Assembly (NCBI GenBank): GCA_039096225.1
Contig: JBBPEB010000027.1
Location: forward strand, 559,501 to 623,500
From: Blastocystis sp. Blastoise
Lineage: Eukaryota; Sar; Bigyra; Opalinata; Blastocystidae
Length of the DNA stretch: 64,000 nt
Reading direction: 5' to 3'
Shown here: positions 56,333 to 64,000 of the stretch, one piece after another
How the letters are laid out: every line of letters starts with the position of its first letter
Numbering within the stretch: position 1 is the stretch's first letter
Translations under genes and position numbers: made by a program
The notes under the pieces: model-generated
The model's database searches: none
Told to the model about the DNA's origin: nothing
The model's input: the letters and a program-made list of their open reading frames with translations, nothing else

Positions 56333-57004
56333 AAGAAATCTTTCTATTTAAAAAAATATCATAAGTAAAATCGATATTATAATATATATATATATACAGC
56401 AAGTATATAGTTATTACAGAATAGATCTTGGTCAGGTAGAATATCCCACACGCGAACGGGTTTGATGGCGGCATTGACGGGATTCGCGGGAATGGTGAAG
56501 GAATCAAAGGACTTCTCAATATCCGTGATTTTCTCTTCATTTTCATGATTCGAATCGTCTTGTTGAGGAGATGTAACCGCGGGGATTTCAGGTATTTCAT
56601 CAGTATCCTAAAAAAGGATATAAAAAGATGTATATAGATATATACATATATATAAATATATAGATGAAAATATAGATAACAAGAAAATAGTATATTTATA
56701 CTAACTAGATTAAAAAGGTAATATAAAAGAAATAAAGTTATTATTATTATTGTTATTACATATAAATATAATAATAAAAATAACAATATATTAGCATTTT
56801 CATATTAAGCATAATAAATAAATATATATATATACCTTATCATTGAATATAATATCTCCGTTATATTCGACTTCTTTTAAATAAGAACTAGTATGAAATG
56901 ATTTGGCGCCAATCGATTTCGTGGCGGTATCCGGTAAACTGGATTCTTTTGTGAATTTTAAAAATGAGACGTCTTTTGGATCAGGAGTAACAGATGGAGG
57001 TATA

Positions 57005-57051
<47 letters not shown>

Positions 57052-57515
57052 TGTTTATTGTGATATATTAAAACTTTTATTATTAATATTATGGTTTAAT
57101 AGACTTGATTATATATTGTTTAATAAACATAATCATAATAAACATAATAATCATAAATAATCATAATAATGATAAATATATATATACGAGAGAATTTATC
57201 ATAGCCAATATAAGGAATATCCAGAGTTGGAGGGTAAATTGGATATTTATAAGTTGTATATAATGAAGAATTACTTAATTGGTTTCTTCCAGAAACATCG
57301 AAATTCAATGCGACAAACTTTGGTTCAATTGGAATTTCAGGTAAACTATTAACAAATTTTAATGGGCACTTATATTCTTTTATCATAATAGGTAATAATC
57401 TACTAGATTTTTTAACATGTGCCATAATATCTCGATATCTATCTGTACCTTTCTTTTTCTCATTTCTCTTCTTTTCTTTTTCTTTATCTTGAATAGGATT
57501 TTGAGGATGCTCCAT
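55410..57515 (-). CDS. PAF1: PAF1 complex subunit Paf1
   Basis: Seven exons in coding order: 57515-57188, 57005-56836, 56607-56398, 56260-56194, 56056-55917, 55844-55689 and 55511-55410; 1173 nt, 390 aa. Paf1 is the scaffold of the RNA polymerase II elongation complex that promotes H2B ubiquitylation and H3K4/K36 methylation. The N-terminal block CPLKFVNSLPEIPIEPKFVA closely matches human [20 protein letters not shown]. The middle has FLKFTKESSL, an acidic stretch ending EKITDIEKSFDSF (compare human AIEKTFE), and VRVWDILPDQDLF, in the position of the conserved PVFPDFKMW segment. The C-terminal acidic Ser-rich tail of animal Paf1 is missing. Four of the seven exons are GC-richer than usual for this window. 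Confidence 0.87.
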
Positions 57516-57654
57516 TTATGCTTTATTCAAGTCAAATATTACAACTATATCTATACAGAACTCTGAATAATATACAAAAATTCAATTATCAAAATGTTAT
57601 TTTCCCAAGAATATTCAGATATTGATTTTGAAAAAAAATGGGTACAAGACCGAC

Positions 57655-59008
57655 TTGGCCAGACTAAATTGCGCTATTAACTGTTCTCGGTTTCTGGCGG
57701 ATACTACTAACCAGAAAGATAACAAAAAAAAGCCAGTGAAAAAATTGGTTTTATCACGATTATAAAGTAGTATTCTTTTGATCATTTTTCAAAAATAAAA
57801 ATCGAGGTACAAAAATCGTTTTTTGCTATTTTAAGGGCAAAGACGTTTGAATATAAAAGAAATTATATTTTTATTTATACATATATGTTATTTGAATTAT
57901 AAGAAAAGTGTGAAATATATCATAACATTAAAAACAAAGAGATATTAAGAGAAAGTCAATAATCATTAAAATAATAAGAATATAGAGAAAAAAAGTTAAT
58001 AAACCTGGGAATGCTAAAAAAATTCTTTTTTTTCCATATTATTTAATTCTCTATTTTAGATTAATAACAGAAAAAAACTATTTAAATTTAATTAATTCAG
58101 ATATTATTATATGTATATATTTGTGGAAAAATATCATTTAAAGCTATAAACGTTATTTTCTAAGAATCAATATAATTATGTTTATAAAATATGACTATTC
58201 AAGCATAATTAACAAGATGTGTATTTTTAAAATATTTATTTAAAACAAATTGCAACTAAAAAACTATTTTGTGTATGTGAATATAATGTGAATTAATAAA
58301 TGGCAACATTTACGTGTTTAAATCGTTGTTTAAGAAACACTGAGACATTTCTTAGGAATAAAACCGATTTATTTCTCATTTTGAGTATTCAGAAAACACG
58401 GACTTTTTAATAAAATATTTTAATATATGTAGTCTTAGTAATAATACTTTGCTGATTATACACGAATAATGCATTTTATAAACATAATTGTATTGATTCT
58501 TAGAAAATAACGTTTATAGCTTTAAATGATATTTTTCCACAAATATATACATATAATAATATCTGAATTAATTAAATTTAAATAGTTTTTTTCTGTTATT
58601 AATCTAAAATAGAGAATTAAATAATATGGAAAAAAAAGAATTTTTTTAGCATTCCCAGGTTTATTAACTTTTTTTCTCTATAATTTTACTTTTTTAATGA
58701 TTATAGACTTTTCTTAATATCTCATTTATTTTTAATGTTATGATTCATATCTCACTTTTCTTATAATTTAAATAACATATATATATAAATAAAAATATAA
58801 TTTCTTTTATATTCAAATAATTTTGCCCTTAAAATAGCAAAAAACGTGTTTTTGTACCTCGATTTTTTGTTTTTAAAAAATTGTCAGAAATAACTACTTT
58901 ATAATCGTGATAAGATCGATTTTTTCACTGCGTTTTTTTTGTCATTTTCTGGTTTAAAATATCCGCCAGAAACCGAGAACAGTTAATAGCGCAATTTAGT
59001 CTGGCCAA
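57655..59008. mobile_element. Foldback (long-TIR) DNA transposon with 8-bp TSD
   Basis: A 1354-bp element whose ends are inverted copies of TTGGCCAGACTAAATTGCGC. The arms run inward for about 530-550 bp each (57655 to about 58200 and about 58460 to 59008), with roughly 90% identity by eye, enclosing about 260 bp of unrelated A/T DNA. The identical 8-mer AGACCGAC flanks both ends directly (57647-57654 and 59009-59016), a perfect target-site duplication. No transposase frame is present, so the element is non-autonomous. An 8-bp duplication fits hAT or P superfamilies, while long arms recall foldback Mutator-like elements (normally 9-11 bp). It lies upstream of PAF1, in noncoding DNA. Confidence 0.93.
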
Positions 59009-59016
59009 AGACCGAC

Positions 59017-59861
59017 AAGAAAATAATCATTTTCCCACGACTCTTCGTTGATTTATAGTGCAAATTTCATAATTTTATAACTAATATTTTTTTTTCCATT
59101 AATCTATGTCATTTATGATTCAAATATAATAGTATTTGTTTTGTTGACTGTTTACAGTCATGGTTTATTGAACTATTAATTCTCATTGATAAAGAAACGA
59201 CTTTATTGTAAAAATGTGAATTATATGTCATAAAACAAGATCCTATTGTGGTATTTATTTTTAGATATCTTTTAGTATAATCATTAACAGAAGATTCTAG
59301 AGATCAAATATCATTTTCATGTTTAATTTGTTCGTCAAGTATTGAAGCTCTATTATATTTATATACCTTCTATATCTTCTCTTACTTATATTGATATTAT
59401 TGATAATAATCATTTATGATGTGTAACTTAAAATAATAATTAAAAAAAGTCATTTATATTTTAAATAGCGAAATAAACTAAAGTTGTATACAAATACACT
59501 GTATATATATATATATATATATATCAGTTGATATTCATAATACTTTTGTTTATCCCAGATTCTTTAAATTGTTATACATTCAATTAAATTATTTGATAAA
59601 ATAAAGAAGAATATATAATAATTTGCTTATCTCACAATAGTATATATTTTGTATATAGTAAAACTTGATATTGAGTAATATTGTATATAAAGTTTATCAA
59701 TGTCAATTTATTTAATAAATATATATATAAAAAGCAAACTTCTACATTAGAAACATATCAAACAAATAAAAAAAATAAATTTAAATTTTAAACATACATA
59801 TAAACATATTAATAAAATGATGAATATTTTAGATATATATATATACTTATAATATTAATAA
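59017..59861. other. Intergenic, nothing recognised
   Basis: A/T-rich spacer between the foldback element and the 3' end of EMG1. No coding frame above background. Confidence 0.5.
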
Positions 59862-61575
<1,714 letters not shown>

Positions 61576-61820
61576 GATATTATATAAATGGATTAAATAT
61601 ACAAAGAAAGAAAAACCATACAAAAATGTTAAACAAAAAATTTCACGATTATTTATAATTTTAAACTAGGAAAACCATTTATTTCAGTGAAATGATTACT
61701 TTTGTTAGAAAACAGTGTAAGGATGTATAAACAAAACAAGAATAATAATAGAATATGATTTACATAAAAAAACACCTTGATTCATCGAAAAAAAAGAGAT
61801 ATTTAAAAGAAAAATAAAGT

Positions 61821-62590
61821 TTAATCGATTTTAATGTTATTGAATATTTTTTTCACAAATACTTCAGCAGCTGATGACGATATATAAGCAGTAACCAGTG
61901 ATATGCAACTACTAAGAAGAAGCTAAAGAAATAATAAGAAATTAGAACTATTGAATTAGCAATAAAATATAATGATTCAAGAGATATAGAATTAATAATT
62001 ATATATATATAAAGAGAGAGAATAGAATTACATACAGCTTCAGTGAAGAAGAAAAGAGTTTGAATATATCCAGACATTTCCGTTTTATATAAATAGAAAT
62101 AGACACAATAAATAAAGACATAAAGTCCCGTAGATAAACCCGAGAAATAAGAGGTCCATCTCCAATTATAATTCTCAACATTTAATAATATATAAGTACC
62201 AACAATAGATACACAAATGGTAATAATCAATAAAACAACTATATATATATATAGTATAATCATGAAAGATAAATAAATAGTTCGATATATAGTAATAATA
62301 ATATAAATATTATGTATAATAATAATAATAATAATAATAATATAAATAATGTGTGAACATATGATAATAATAATAATATATATATCATACGGACCATGAA
62401 TAATAAGAATCCATAAACATAATAATATTTATAAGACCATAAAGAGGTGAAGATGAAGAATATTTCAATGAAAATGGCACCAAAAGGTAGTAATCCAGAA
62501 ATGAAAGAGATGAATACAGGGGTAGTGTAGAAGGGAGTAGAAGGAATAGGAGAAGGAAGAGAAGACGTACGACATGGATAATTAGGAATA

Positions 62591-62661
<71 letters not shown>

Positions 62662-63216
62662 AAATAGTAGAATTGTTAAAATAAAATAGTAATTATATAT
62701 AATATATATATACCATTAATATTTCTGCCAATAATAGTACCAATAGTTTGAAGTGGTATCATAATTAGTGCCCAAATAGCTAGTATATAGAGAAATACTT
62801 GTACAGGAACAGTAGTAGCATGAAGATAAGTAGACATTAGTATATGAAGGAAGAGATATCCAATAGATACCAATACTATTATATATATATATATAGAGAG
62901 AGAGAGAGAATATATATTAATAATAAAATTTCATATTTGAAAAAAGAAGAAAATAATAGTTATAAAATATATAAAAAAATAATATATATAGAATATACAT
63001 TAATAATAAAATTTCATATTTGAAAAAAGAAGAAAATAATAGTTATATATATATATATATACAAGGTAATGCGGATACCGCGAGGATCATAGTGAAAGTC
63101 CATTTGGGTGAAGGATGAGGGAAGAACGCCTTACGGTATATAGATCCAGAGACATAACCATTAACGAGGGTACAGGCACAATAGATAATAATGAAATATG
63201 TAATAATATCATCATC

Positions 63217-63247
<31 letters not shown>

Positions 63248-64000
63248 GATTATACAAAAGATACTAGAAATACAATAATAATAATTATATATATATATAT
63301 ATATATATATACGTTGAACATAATGTCCTCCAAATAAAATTAGCATCAGAGAAATGAGAATAGAAAAACATAATTGTGCACCAGTACCCTATATATATGT
63401 ATATATATTATTAAAAAAACAATATAACAATATAAGTATATATATATACCATAAGAATACTGTACATTTGGATATGTACGGGTGTACGAAACACATCTCC
63501 ATGAATTCGTTTCCATCCGCTATCATCTTTGTTTCTCTCTACGTTATCACTATAATCTTGTTTATAACGGGCATAATCATAGTTTAATGTTCTCATCATA
63601 ATAAGAGCAACTAAACCGGCTAAGAAGATAACTATCATAAAACTATTCAGAATAGAAAACCAATGAATTTGAGACTCAAAGAAATTATATTCTAAATAAC
63701 GATTAAATCGCTGAGAAAATGGAACGTCAGTATATACCCATTTACAAGAATAAGTAAATGTAATAGGACTATATATATATGATTATATTATTATTATTTA
63801 TATATATATTATATATTATATTATTATTATTTATATATATTATATATTATATATTATATATATATATATTATATATATACACAAGAGGTTCGACTTTGGT
63901 AAGAACGGAGGAAGTGAGATTGACTTCAATGATATTATTCTGATTATAAGAGAGAGTGAAGTGACGATGTGTATATATAAATGTCTTATCAGGCAAAACT
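61821..64000 (-). CDS. TM9SF3: TM9SF3-like nonaspanin, 5' end outside window
   Basis: At least eight exons, entering from the right edge (exon 63882 to beyond 64000) and ending at the TAA at 61821. Others in coding order: 63768-63450, 63388-63313, 63216-63063, 62875-62714, 62591-62391, 62238-62036 and 61922-61821. The visible part starts in the lumenal domain (SYNQNNIIEVNLTS), then WFSILNSFMIVIFLAGLVAL and the cytosolic loop DYARYKQDYSDN...GWKRIHGDVFR. Eight more membrane helices follow, including VNGYVSGSIY, IGTIIGRNING and LLNVENYNWRWTSYFSG. Nonaspanins are Golgi and endosomal proteins with nine helices, involved in sorting and adhesion. The tail FVKKIFNNIKID ends in KXD, the COPI/Golgi-retention signal of the family. 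Similarity is closest to TM9SF3. Confidence 0.94.

Noticed and set aside
58200-58460. Transposase inside the foldback element
   Set aside because: The central 260 bp is A/T-rich with stops in all frames; the element is non-autonomous.

Overview
This is about 64 kb of nuclear DNA from a very AT-rich unicellular eukaryote. I read it as eukaryotic because nearly every long gene is split by short introns that start GTATAT and end ATAG, because the stops are ordinary TAA/TAG (which argues against a ciliate code), and because the genes are eukaryotic housekeeping genes: proteasome alpha1, UBC9, MED14, PAF1, PDCD5, EMG1, MRG15, GPATCH1 and TM9SF3. NDUFA5, a complex I subunit, and a PPR protein with a mitochondrial-type leader indicate respiring mitochondria. 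The lineage cannot be fixed from this window; Asn runs and AT-rich introns would suit an amoebozoan, a heterolobosean or an early fungal or stramenopile protist.

Layout. 0-6 kb: a coiled-coil protein with a UBA-like N-terminus, a metallothionein-like protein and GTP cyclohydrolase I, then repeats and a small palindromic element. 7-16 kb: a PPR protein, a GALK2-type galactokinase, two tiny membrane proteins (one of the IFI6/IFI27 family) and an MRG15/EAF3-type chromatin protein. 16-26 kb: UBC9, a long BTB-like protein with about 30-residue exon-repeats, and a secreted GH3 glycosidase. 26-36 kb: tryptophanyl-tRNA synthetase, NDUFA5 and a PH-kinase-PH-WD40 protein. 37-45 kb: a 1407-residue Asn-rich protein, a small RING-like protein and proteasome alpha1. 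45-58 kb: MED14, GPATCH1, PDCD5 and PAF1. 57.6-59.0 kb: a foldback transposon. 60-64 kb: EMG1 and the 3' part of a TM9SF3 gene that runs off the window.

Intron phases were worked out by hand. For nearly every gene, the exon lengths given below sum to an exact open frame, and this bookkeeping exposed oddities that an ORF scan misses. These are a candidate 2-nt microexon, two genes whose first coding exon is just ATG, and an intron-like (TTA)37 tract that appears to be translated as poly-Leu inside a PH domain. A separate nucleotide-level signal is an excess of short GC palindromes (CCCNNGGG and CCGCGG) in exons of an otherwise GC-starved sequence. The foldback element has about 0.5-kb inverted arms and a perfect 8-bp target duplication.
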